Below are positions 1 to 7,228 of a stretch of DNA of 10,181 nt, piece after piece. How positions within the stretch are numbered: position 1 is the first letter of the stretch; each line of letters opens with the position of its first letter. The DNA is taken from the NCBI GenBank assembly GCA_009778835.1, contig WRFK01000041.1, positions 1 through 10,181 of the forward strand, in the 5' to 3' direction. A program made the translations under genes and the position numbers. Below the pieces are notes generated by a model. It made no database searches. It worked only from the letters and a program-made list of their open reading frames with translations, and was not told the DNA's origin. Source of the DNA: Spirochaetaceae bacterium. Lineage in GTDB: Bacteria > Spirochaetota > Spirochaetia > CADAEX01.

Positions 1-2013
1 AACATAAATTTTTAATTTTTGTTGTTTTTCGGCTATTTTGTAATTAACAACGTTTACTACCCGTTGCAGCATTTTTTCAAAACAGAATTCTTCCGATAAA
101 AGTTCAAACTTACCGGCTTCAATTTTAGACATATCCAAAATGTCGTTGATAACGCCGAGTAAGTGATGTGATGCGTCCTCGATCTTGCTAAAGCTGTAAT
201 CCTTTCGTTCTGTATCGTGAGCTGATTTTCCTATGGAAGTCATACCGATGATGGCGTTCATAGGGGTGCGCATTTCGTGGCTCATGTTGGAAAGAAAGTC
301 GCTTTTGGCGTGGCTGGCGGAAATGGCCTGATCCAGTGCATAGGCGCGTTCTTTTTCCATGATGTCGCGGGCTACCGCATTGGAGATAGCGCTGGAAACT
401 GTGCTTACAAGTATGGCATCGCTCTCTTTCCAGTGGCGGAAATAATCATGCTCCTCAATACTCATAACTCCCCATAGGTTGCCTTCAACATAAATTGGTG
501 TGCAGATGAATGACTTTTGCCCCCCGCATTCAAAAAAAAGTTTAAATTTGCCTTCTTCGTATGTGAGCGTATTCTCGCAATATACTGTTGGGTTATCATC
601 AATTTCATAATTATAAATCGGAAAAAGCTCCTTTATTATTTTACTGAATCCTTTTTGAGCAGGTTGCGGCATATATTTAGGTTCTTTGATCCAGAAATAT
701 TCCGGACGGCTTATTTCGGAGCCTTTTTCAAACACAGCTATAAGAACGCGTTGAACATCCAAAAAAGCCCCCATTCTGGACAGCGCATCATGGATAAGGG
801 CGCTTATAGGTTCTTTTGTTATAAAGCTCTTGGAAATATTTGACATAAGCTGCTGTTGCGCAAGCTGTTCATTTATTTGAAGCGTATTCTCGTTTCGCTC
901 GACAGCGTTAGCAAGCAGCATGCTGCCGGAAAAGAGAATTGCAGCCTCCCGGTCGGAACATAGTTTTTCGCTGTGACAGTTGTCGAATGAGACAAAACCC
1001 CAATACTTATCGTGTAAAAATACCGGGAATGCTGTTATGGCTTTAAGTCCGGTAGCTAAAAACTGCTGCTTGACGTTTCCGGAGAATATCTCTGCTGTCT
1101 CGGAAATGTAGTCATATTTTTTTAATATTTCGTCCCACTCTGATATGCGCAATACCCAGTTAACGCCAAACACTGCCTCCAATGTCTTTGTTGCATCTGC
1201 ATTTGGCGACACCCAACTGTACTGCTGTCTGTATATAGGAATACCTTTATGCTCATCTGCCCGCCAGATATATGCACGGTCAAAGTCAAGGTATGTAGCC
1301 ATTTTTTTCATGCTTTCGGTAATAGCGACTTCAAACATCTCCGGTTCGGCAGTAAGCAGAAGGGTAGCAGAGTGATTGACCAGAGTCAGAAGCTTTTCGT
1401 TACACAGAATTTCTGCGCCTGTTGCCAACACTTTGTTTTTCTCTTCGATATATAATCTGTTTTGAAAAAGAATTACAGCTCCCAAAAAGAATCCGGTAAC
1501 AAATATTGACTGCATATTGTCTATAAACCGCTGTGTAGCATTCATTCCGCCTGTTGGCAGCACATCCCATCCCAAAAAGATTGTTGCTATGTAAGAAAGA
1601 ATAGTAACTGCCGAAGTAACTATGAGCGCACCAATACGCGCTGCCCCTTTTAGCAAGAGGAAATCAAGTATGATTACCAATACAAAGTACGCTGCCATAC
1701 CGGAATCTGCGCCGCCACTGGTAAAAAAAACAACAGGGCATACAAGCAGTCCAAGACCATATAAAACAATAATTTTAAGGTAAGATGTGATTTTTGAATG
1801 TTTTAAGGGGAGAAGAAGCAATCCAATAATGATCGTAAATATGAAAACCATTGTTGATATTGTTATAAGAGGCATTCCCTCAATAATCCGCGCTATAATG
1901 GCAACGATAGCTGCCAGTGCGCCGAGGAAGCAAACAAAGTAAAGTATTCGTGCGTCAAAAGGCAATTCGTTATGTGTAGAAAATCTCAGGAAATACTGCT
2001 TAAGTTTTTTCAT
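1..2013 (-). CDS. membrane-bound sensor histidine kinase, tandem GAF-like domains, partial (C-terminus beyond left edge)
   Basis: The minus strand is open from an ATG at 2013 to the left edge (671 codons, no stop). Reading it gives hydrophobic segments at about residues 22-43, 48-70, 80-97, 106-147 (probably two) and 167-184. Two soluble blocks resembling GAF domains follow, at about 205-375 and 395-550, each ending in a GAF-like strand (WGFVSFDN near 338-345, LWGVMSIEE near 513-521). A short helix leads into a HisKA dimerisation domain whose phospho-acceptor is His579 (codon at 277-279) in SHEMRTPMNAIIGM, followed by INDILDMSKIEAGKFEL. The HATPase domain and any receiver domains lie outside the window. 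By family it autophosphorylates on His579 in response to a signal sensed by the membrane or GAF domains; the ligand cannot be read from sequence. No clear Shine-Dalgarno precedes the ATG, so the exact start is less certain than the gene. Its partner regulator is not visible. Confidence 0.93.
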   Translation of the reverse strand, partial: MKKLKQYFLRFSTHNELPFDARILYFVCFLGALAAIVAIIARIIEGMPLITISTMVFIFTIIIGLLLLPLKHSKITSYLKIIVLYGLGLLVCPVVFFTSGGADSGMAAYFVLVIILDFLLLKGAARIGALIVTSAVTILSYIATIFLGWDVLPTGGMNATQRFIDNMQSIFVTGFFLGAVILFQNRLYIEEKNKVLATGAEILCNEKLLTLVNHSATLLLTAEPEMFEVAITESMKKMATYLDFDRAYIWRADEHKGIPIYRQQYSWVSPNADATKTLEAVFGVNWVLRISEWDEILKKYDYISETAEIFSGNVKQQFLATGLKAITAFPVFLHDKYWGFVSFDNCHSEKLCSDREAAILFSGSMLLANAVERNENTLQINEQLAQQQLMSNISKSFITKEPISALIHDALSRMGAFLDVQRVLIAVFEKGSEISRPEYFWIKEPKYMPQPAQKGFSKIIKELFPIYNYEIDDNPTVYCENTLTYEEGKFKLFFECGGQKSFICTPIYVEGNLWGVMSIEEHDYFRHWKESDAILVSTVSSAISNAVARDIMEKERAYALDQAISASHAKSDFLSNMSHEMRTPMNAIIGMTSIGKSAHDTERKDYSFSKIEDASHHLLGVINDILDMSKIEAGKFELLSEEFCFEKMLQRVVNVVNYKIAEKQQKLKIYV

Positions 2014-2122
2014 AATTTTACTACTGGTTTTTTTTCGTTATATCCTTTTGTTATTATTGTTTTCTTCCGGGGGTGTATTGGAATTATGAATAAAACAGGG
2101 GAATAAAAACATCTCTTAATTG

Positions 2123-2151
2123 AATATAGTAATACTTTCTTCAGGAGGCAA
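2123..2151 (-). promoter_or_regulatory. possible promoter of the histidine kinase gene
   Basis: Read on the minus strand there is TTGCCT (2151-2146), a 17-bp spacer, and TATATT (2128-2123), about 110 bp before the kinase ATG. Spacing is ideal and both boxes are close to the sigma-70 consensus, but the region is AT-rich and chance matches are likely. Confidence 0.3.
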
Positions 2152-2187
2152 TATATTTTTAAAATTTTATTTATAAGAAAAAAACAT

Positions 2188-2211
2188 CTATAATATAAAA
2201 AAATAATATAG
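2188..2211 (+). promoter_or_regulatory. TATAAT box inside an AT-rich inverted repeat upstream of the 70-aa ORF
   Basis: The arms CTATAATAT (2188-2196) and ATAATATAG (2203-2211) are complementary at 8 of 9 positions around six A residues. The left arm contains a perfect TATAAT (2189-2194), placed 30 bp before the ATG at 2225, as a -10 box would be. No convincing -35 is present. It could be a promoter with an operator-like repeat, or simply AT-rich DNA. Confidence 0.25.
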
Positions 2212-2224
2212 TATTATTAAAAAC

Positions 2225-2437
2225 ATGGTTGAATGGGAAGATATGACTCCTGAAGAAAGAGATCGTTTGATTTATCTGGTGCTTACAGAAGATGCTTTAA
2301 AAGCAATAACCATGATTATGCATAAAAAGTATGGTCCAGATGTAAGTACAGAAACAATAATGCGTTTTGCATTTAAGGTTGCCAGAAACAGGATGATACC
2401 CGCACATTTAAAAAATAAAAACAAAAAGAAAAGTTAA
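2225..2437 (+). CDS. small protein of unknown function (70 aa)
   Basis: I do not recognise this protein. The ATG at 2225 opens a 70-residue frame with an acidic start (residues 1-13 include several E and D), two probably helical stretches (about 11-34 and 41-55) and a strongly basic tail (KNKNKKKS). There are no cysteines, no membrane segment and no signal peptide, so it is likely cytosolic; the basic tail could bind nucleic acid, but that is a guess. The start lacks a clear ribosome binding site. Support for a real gene: it fills the only space between the kinase promoter region and the fusion gene, its residue composition looks protein-like, and its TAA stop (2435-2437) interlocks with the convergent gene's stop (2436-2434) in the single TTAA at 2434-2437. 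Being short and without recognised homologues, it could still be spurious. Confidence 0.6.
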   Translation: MVEWEDMTPEERDRLIYLVLTEDALKAITMIMHKKYGPDVSTETIMRFAFKVARNRMIPAHLKNKNKKKS

Positions 2438-5400
2438 TTTACACTATCAACAAGTTCCTGTTCTTTATTCTTATCGCGTCTTAACAGATCAATTCCCTCA
2501 TTAGCATCAGCCTCTATAAGAGTTGCCATATTTGGATTAGCCCTGAATCTTAAAACATTTAGCATAAAAATATTTAACTTGTTGATAATATTTGGCGGTA
2601 ACATATTTCCATCAACTTCTACAGACATTGCGGGATAATTCTGTTTTCTTGCCCATGGTGTGTATATCCCTTCTATAACGCGTCCTATAAGACAAGCAAA
2701 AGGGGATATATTTATAACCCCGCTGTAAGCTTCTTCCATGGCAGTTGCTGCAGAGCCGCAAGATACAGAAATTTCTGAATCCAGTTCAAGATTCATAAAA
2801 TGTTCTGCTGAATTTTTCATTATTATACTCATGTTATGCGGATGGGGAGGTATAAGATTCGCTACTTTTAAAGCAGTCATTACTTTTTTTTCAACGTTGT
2901 GTTTCCAGATCTCTTCAATTTTGAAAGCAATAAGGTTTTTGAATTCTTTGCTGAAAAATCTTTTCCACAATGGCAACAATTTAAATACAGCTTTCATATC
3001 ATAGTATTTTCTAAAATCTGTATAGTGGATCCATTCTGTGATCCCTGTGACTTTTGCGATTATTTCTCTGCTTGAAAGATGTTTTACTACTTCATCTACT
3101 GCAAAATCATCTCTTCTGACAAATATTTCTCCAACAATAAGAACTCGCGGAAGCTCTTCAACAGTTTTCTTGAGTTTAATTTTGGCAAACTCCTTACCCA
3201 TAAGTTTAAGACAGGTGAAGAGTTTATTCATATCTTTACTGACTTCTTCAAGCATTTTATTTTGAAGCTTATCAAATATCTCCAAAGCTTCTATGGGATT
3301 TTCGGCGCATGTTCTTAATGAGGTTTGAACATCTTTTAAATAATCGCCGACAACAAGCGCATACCAGAAATTTTTTGAAAAAGCAGTTCCCAGTCCTCCG
3401 TAAGAGTCATCTGAATTCAAGGTAAATACAACTATATTATCGATTCTTTGATCCTTAAAAAGATTTTCGTAAAATACAAAGTATTGACCTGTTCTGCACG
3501 GTCCTGTTGTTATTGGAACAAAGAGAAGGTAAATCTCGTCTTTTCTGTACTCTGACGAAGCCATAAACTGTAGCGCTCCTCCAAGAACAAGTTGACAAGG
3601 GACACACTCTTTTCCCGATGCATAATTTCTTGCGTAGTGAAGAGTCTTTGCTGTTGCAATAGGCATTGACATGGCGTTGATCCCTTTTGCGCAAAGAGCA
3701 GCGCTTACAAGCCTGGATGATATATCGCCCATATTTGAGATCAAAACTTTTACTTTTGGGTTGTTTTCGATCGGTATTTTTTTGCCGTTATTGATATTTT
3801 TAATATGAAGCCTTTCTGTTGCTGTATTCCCAACAAAGCGGAGGCCATTATCATATCTTTCTTGTTTTTGTTCTGTAAGTTTTGATTTATATCCATTGAT
3901 AATATCAAGAAAAGCTTCGACCCTTGTATCTATACCTGCATCTGCAGAGTGGGAGTCAAGTTCAAGCACAAGAAATGGCTTTGTTCCCTGTATCCATCTT
4001 AAGTAGTGAAGCATAAAAGAATCTGGAGCGCATGAAAAATTAGTTATGAAAGTTATGTAAAGATTCTTCTCGTTACGTATCAAGTGCGCAGCTTTCATAT
4101 CCTGTTGTCCGTAATACCAGTACATGTTCGGGAAAATGGATTCAGTCTCAAATGGAAGTATATCAAAAGGGATAATCGAATAGTTACGGCTGGTAAATTT
4201 TTTGGGGATCCCCATATTCGCATCTCTTGTAAAAGCATTGTAAGGCCTTCCAAGAAGGGCTATAACAGGACGCTTGCTTTCCCTTGATTCTGCCAAAGCT
4301 TCCAGCCCAAGCTCTTTAAGTTTTTTTAAATACTCTTCCTGCTTAATTACAGCTATTTCAAATGCTTCTTTAATTTCACTGCCCGGTATATTTAGCTTTT
4401 CTCCGAGTTCAAAAAAGAATTCAAGAGCTTTCTTTTTTCCGAGTTTAAAGCTTACAACAATCTCCATTATTTTATTCTCATATTCAGGAAAAGCTTTTTT
4501 GATGTAGTAGGGCAAGGCTTGTGTTATTGGGCAGAAATTTGCATGAATGGAAGTTTCATAACTGGGCATATCTTTAAAATGGGGGACAAGAATATAATCG
4601 CATCCCTTGTCTATTATATCCTGTATAGCTCCATGCGCGATTTCTGCGGGAAAACAATAGTCGCTTTCTGTGCGGGCAATCCCTTTGTGGGTAACTTTAT
4701 CCGATAGAATGGTTTTGATTCCAAGTGAATGAAAAAACCATGAATAAAATGGATAGAGGGTATGAACAGAAAATGCCAACGGAATGCCAACAGTATAATT
4801 TCTTTTTGGTTTAAAATCTTCTTGTCCGGGAGCGCATATTTTAAAAATGAGATCTGTTCGTTTTTGAACATAATCAATAACAGATGAATCAGATTCTATC
4901 TTTTTCCTGCTGTTTGTATATTTGGAACAACGGCCGCCAAACATATATTTATGGTCATTAACTTTTAGTATTCTTATAGGGCACAGGTTTTCGCACGCTT
5001 TGCAAATAAAATCACTATCGTAAATAATTTCTGTTTCGATTATTTTATCTATATCAAAGTTGCTTTTTTCAAGGAGTCCATCTTTAAGCTTTTCTTTTGC
5101 AAGAATTCCAACCCCAAAGCATCCCATAAGTTCCGGGTTAGGGGGAACCATAATGTCTTTATTCAAAAGCATTGCAAAAGCAAGGGGAATAGCTTTATTT
5201 TTCGCAACCCCGCCCTGGAGGAAGATTTTTTGTCCTACAGTTCTGTTCCCGACAACCCTGTTAAGGTAATTGCTTACGATCGAAGTAACAATTCCTGCTG
5301 TAATATCTTCCCGCGCTGCCCCCTGCTGGATTGCTTTTCTTATATCTGAATTTATAAACGCAGAACAGTGTTCTCCGAATTTAAGCGGGTTGTCTGCTTT

Positions 5401-6771
5401 TAATGCGATTTCCCCGATTTCCCATGCAGCGCTTATATTTAAGTCTCCCTGGGCAGATTCTTCAAGAAAAGAGCCTGTTCCTGCTGAGCATGCTTCATTC
5501 ATTGCATAATCAATAGGGACTTTGTTTTTTAGCAAAACATATTTTGCATCTTGCCCGCCGATTTCAAAAATCGTATCAACATCGTTTGTAAAATATGTTG
5601 TGCCGTAAGCGTGAGCGATTATTTCATTATATACTCCGGATGTCTCTAGAAAAACACCGAGGATCTCTCTCGAAGAACCTGTTGTTGCACTAAGCGATAT
5701 TTTTATATCCAAAGAACCAATATCTGCGATAATTTTTTTCTTTATCTCGGCAAGGCAAAGTTTTAAAGCTTTAACAGGATCTCCGTGAGTTCTTCCGTAA
5801 TGAGATGCAACAACTTCATTGGTGTCTATATCTATAAGACAAGCTTTGGTTGTGGTTGAGCCGCCATCAACTCCAAGAATATATTCGCGCCCTTTTTCTG
5901 CTTTTTTCTCCGGATGCTCAAAATATTTTACCCGCTCAAGCTGGGTCCTTAAAGATTTATAGCGGGCGAATTTTACTTCATTATGTTTAAAATATTTATC
6001 TTCTTGAGGAAGCGCGCTTCCGTTTTCTCTTGCAAGATAAGCAGCTCCCAGCGCTTCGTAAAAAGAAGCTGTTTCCGGCACAATAAACTCGATATTCGGC
6101 GCAGACTGCTTAATGAAAGCAATAATATGTTTATTTAAAGTAACACCGCCTGTTATAAGGACCCGGCCAGACTCGATATGGGCGCGATTTAAAAAGTCGA
6201 TTACTTTTTTTGCCATAACAGAGCTTAAAGAAAGAACAATATCATCTTTTGTAGCTTCTCTTTTGTTAAGCTTATGGGTGCAGTCGGACTTCATGAAAAC
6301 CGAACATCTTGTGGAAAGGGAGAGAGCTTTTGCGTCCGGAGATACAGAATTAACTTTATCCAGCTTCATATCCATGCGTCCAAGCTGCTGTTTAAAGAAT
6401 TCCCCTGTACCGGATGCGCATTTACTGCCTGAAAAATTATTCTCTATTTTTCCATTTTTATTTACAGTGTAGACAACAAGATCTTCTCCGCCCATTGTTA
6501 CAACTGCATCTACCTGTTCTTTAGATTCTTTTAATGCTTCTTCAAGACATAATGTTTCAACAGTGCTGTTTATATTAAAAAGATAGCGTCCTTCGGTCCC
6601 TGTTACAAGAGATTTTATCCCTTCTTCAATATTTCCTTCTCTTAAAGCAGTTTTAAAAGTTCCAGGCAAATCACCATCATGAGGAAGTACTATACTCCAT
6701 ATAAGTTTATTATTTTCAAGTAAAGCCAGTTTTATACTGGAAGAGCCTACATTTATTCCAAGACTTCGCAA
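2434..6771 (-). CDS. giant acyl-CoA dehydratase activase fusion (two ASKHA ATPase domains + DUF2229 + HgdB-like reductase), 1445 aa
   Basis: Domain 1 (about 1-255) is a BadF/BadG/BcrA/BcrD-type ATPase: GINVGSSS at 5-12, GGED 94-97, Cys118 in CASGTGEF, Cys156 in CSVF, and TGGV 207-210. Domain 2 (about 297-560) repeats the fold more canonically: GVDGGSTTTK 300-309, GGQD 405-408, Cys428 in CSAGTGSF, Cys469 in GEHCSAF, and QGGV 519-522. In activators of this family one cysteine pair per ATPase domain holds a [4Fe-4S] cluster bridging two domains. A cysteine cluster follows (590, 593, 597, 615), then a DUF2229 region (about 659-880; Cys706, 747) and HgdB-like regions to the end (Cys914, 1056, 1059, 1092, 1338, 1360). 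By family, ATP hydrolysis drives a low-potential electron into a dehydratase-like or double-cubane cluster; the substrate is unknown. TTG is the only possible start: the next Met is residue 93 and an in-frame TAA lies at 6798-6796 with no other start between. AAAGGA (6784-6779) sits 7 nt upstream of the TTG. Confidence 0.93.
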   Translation of the reverse strand: MRSLGINVGSSSIKLALLENNKLIWSIVLPHDGDLPGTFKTALREGNIEEGIKSLVTGTEGRYLFNINSTVETLCLEEALKESKEQVDAVVTMGGEDLVVYTVNKNGKIENNFSGSKCASGTGEFFKQQLGRMDMKLDKVNSVSPDAKALSLSTRCSVFMKSDCTHKLNKREATKDDIVLSLSSVMAKKVIDFLNRAHIESGRVLITGGVTLNKHIIAFIKQSAPNIEFIVPETASFYEALGAAYLARENGSALPQEDKYFKHNEVKFARYKSLRTQLERVKYFEHPEKKAEKGREYILGVDGGSTTTKACLIDIDTNEVVASHYGRTHGDPVKALKLCLAEIKKKIIADIGSLDIKISLSATTGSSREILGVFLETSGVYNEIIAHAYGTTYFTNDVDTIFEIGGQDAKYVLLKNKVPIDYAMNEACSAGTGSFLEESAQGDLNISAAWEIGEIALKADNPLKFGEHCSAFINSDIRKAIQQGAAREDITAGIVTSIVSNYLNRVVGNRTVGQKIFLQGGVAKNKAIPLAFAMLLNKDIMVPPNPELMGCFGVGILAKEKLKDGLLEKSNFDIDKIIETEIIYDSDFICKACENLCPIRILKVNDHKYMFGGRCSKYTNSRKKIESDSSVIDYVQKRTDLIFKICAPGQEDFKPKRNYTVGIPLAFSVHTLYPFYSWFFHSLGIKTILSDKVTHKGIARTESDYCFPAEIAHGAIQDIIDKGCDYILVPHFKDMPSYETSIHANFCPITQALPYYIKKAFPEYENKIMEIVVSFKLGKKKALEFFFELGEKLNIPGSEIKEAFEIAVIKQEEYLKKLKELGLEALAESRESKRPVIALLGRPYNAFTRDANMGIPKKFTSRNYSIIPFDILPFETESIFPNMYWYYGQQDMKAAHLIRNEKNLYITFITNFSCAPDSFMLHYLRWIQGTKPFLVLELDSHSADAGIDTRVEAFLDIINGYKSKLTEQKQERYDNGLRFVGNTATERLHIKNINNGKKIPIENNPKVKVLISNMGDISSRLVSAALCAKGINAMSMPIATAKTLHYARNYASGKECVPCQLVLGGALQFMASSEYRKDEIYLLFVPITTGPCRTGQYFVFYENLFKDQRIDNIVVFTLNSDDSYGGLGTAFSKNFWYALVVGDYLKDVQTSLRTCAENPIEALEIFDKLQNKMLEEVSKDMNKLFTCLKLMGKEFAKIKLKKTVEELPRVLIVGEIFVRRDDFAVDEVVKHLSSREIIAKVTGITEWIHYTDFRKYYDMKAVFKLLPLWKRFFSKEFKNLIAFKIEEIWKHNVEKKVMTALKVANLIPPHPHNMSIIMKNSAEHFMNLELDSEISVSCGSAATAMEEAYSGVINISPFACLIGRVIEGIYTPWARKQNYPAMSVEVDGNMLPPNIINKLNIFMLNVLRFRANPNMATLIEADANEGIDLLRRDKNKEQELVDSVN

Positions 6772-6784
6772 TTTATTATCCTTT
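6771..6784 (-). promoter_or_regulatory. ribosome binding site deciding a TTG start for the activase fusion
   Basis: AAAGGA at 6784-6779 (minus) lies 7 nt before the TTG whose first base is 6771. Upstream codons run TAA TTT TAC AAC TTA AAG GAT AAT AAA before the TTG, so no ATG or GTG is available and the ASKHA phosphate motif begins only four residues after the start. The non-ATG start is therefore well supported. Confidence 0.8.
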
Positions 6785-6842
6785 AAGTTGTAAAATTACT
6801 ATTATTTTTATCTTATTTTTGAAGTTAATATACCCAAATTAT

Positions 6843-6857
6843 TATAGAATTTCTATA
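6843..6857. promoter_or_regulatory. perfect 7-1-7 inverted repeat (candidate operator) over a possible activase -10 box
   Basis: TATAGAA T TTCTATA is a perfect inverted repeat with 7-bp arms and one central base. On the minus strand it overlaps TATAAT (6846-6841), about 70 bp before the TTG start of the fusion gene; no good -35 is visible at 17-18 bp. The 7-1-7 geometry is like that of Fur/PerR-family boxes, but the letters match those consensus boxes only weakly. Chance in AT-rich DNA is a real alternative. Confidence 0.35.
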
Positions 6858-6902
6858 TATCTAAAGATATTTTTTGGCTTTTATTCCATAAGCAGGTTCG
6901 TA

Positions 6903-6921
6903 TAGCATATATTCTGTGCTA
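6903..6921. repeat. inverted repeat in the divergent intergenic region
   Basis: TAGCATA (6903-6909) and TGTGCTA (6915-6921) are complementary at 6 of 7 positions around a 5-base centre. It is a separate element from the palindrome at 6843-6857 and lies just upstream of a TTGACA (6949-6954). It could be an operator or a small hairpin; no U-run follows, so it does not look like a terminator. Confidence 0.3.
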
Positions 6922-6948
6922 AGGTTTTTACGCAAAATTTGAAAATAT

Positions 6949-6977
6949 TTGACAAGAACCAAAAAAAATATCATTTT
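6949..6977 (+). promoter_or_regulatory. possible promoter of the ferredoxin / membrane Fe-S gene pair
   Basis: A perfect TTGACA (6949-6954) stands alone upstream of the ferredoxin gene. At 17 bp the -10 would be CATTTT (6972-6977), which is poor; TATCAT at 6969-6974 would be a better box but with only 14 bp spacing. A second TATCAT (6991-6996) and paired TAGTAT motifs (6977-6982, 6988-6993) follow. Confidence 0.25.
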
Positions 6978-7023
6978 AGTATTTTAATAGTATCATAATT
7001 AAAAATTATTGGAGTATGTATAT

Positions 7024-7227
7024 ATGGCAATCACAAAGAAGTATGCAGCGATAGGCAAACAATGCGTAGCTTGCGGCTCCTGCGTTAAAGTATGCCCATT
7101 GAGCCTTATCACAATCTATAAGGGGATGAATGCTGTTGTAAATGAAGAAAAATGTGTTGGCTGTGGCAAATGCGTTGAAATCTGTCCTGCATCGGTTATT
7201 TCTATTGTATCAAGGGAGGGTGTTTAA
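7024..7227 (+). CDS. 2[4Fe-4S] ferredoxin (67 aa)
   Basis: The protein carries two complete CxxCxxCxxxCP cluster motifs: Cys14, 17, 20, 24 (CVACGSCVKVCP) and Cys44, 47, 50, 54 (CVGCGKCVEICP). This is the clostridial-type ferredoxin fold, which carries low-potential electrons in the cytoplasm. The two motifs are 30 residues apart and the total length is normal for the family. I chose the ATG at 7024 because GGAG (7011-7014) lies 9 nt before it; an in-frame TTG at 7009 overlaps that ribosome binding site and is unlikely to be the start. It is followed after one base by the membrane Fe-S gene, so the two are surely co-transcribed, and it is divergent from the activase fusion, which needs an electron donor of this kind. 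That partnership is inferred from position. Confidence 0.95.
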   Translation: MAITKKYAAIGKQCVACGSCVKVCPLSLITIYKGMNAVVNEEKCVGCGKCVEICPASVISIVSREGV

Positions 7228-7228
7228 G

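Noticed and set aside
277..1455. Four plus-strand open frames at 277-477, 517-843, 1145-1375 and 1249-1455
   Set aside because: They lie opposite the histidine kinase, whose minus-strand frame shows clear domain motifs; they show no recognisable motifs of their own.
2143..2148. AGGAGG resembling a ribosome binding site on the plus strand
   Set aside because: No start codon follows at a suitable distance; the following bases soon give a stop. On the other strand it is part of a possible -35 box.
2738..6472. Many short open frames on both strands inside 2434-6771
   Set aside because: All lie within the 1445-residue fusion gene in other frames and read as low-quality shadows.
7142..7228. Upstream ATG extension of the membrane Fe-S protein
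   Set aside because: It would translate the ferredoxin gene in a second frame; a strong ribosome site and ATG at 7229 explain the start better.
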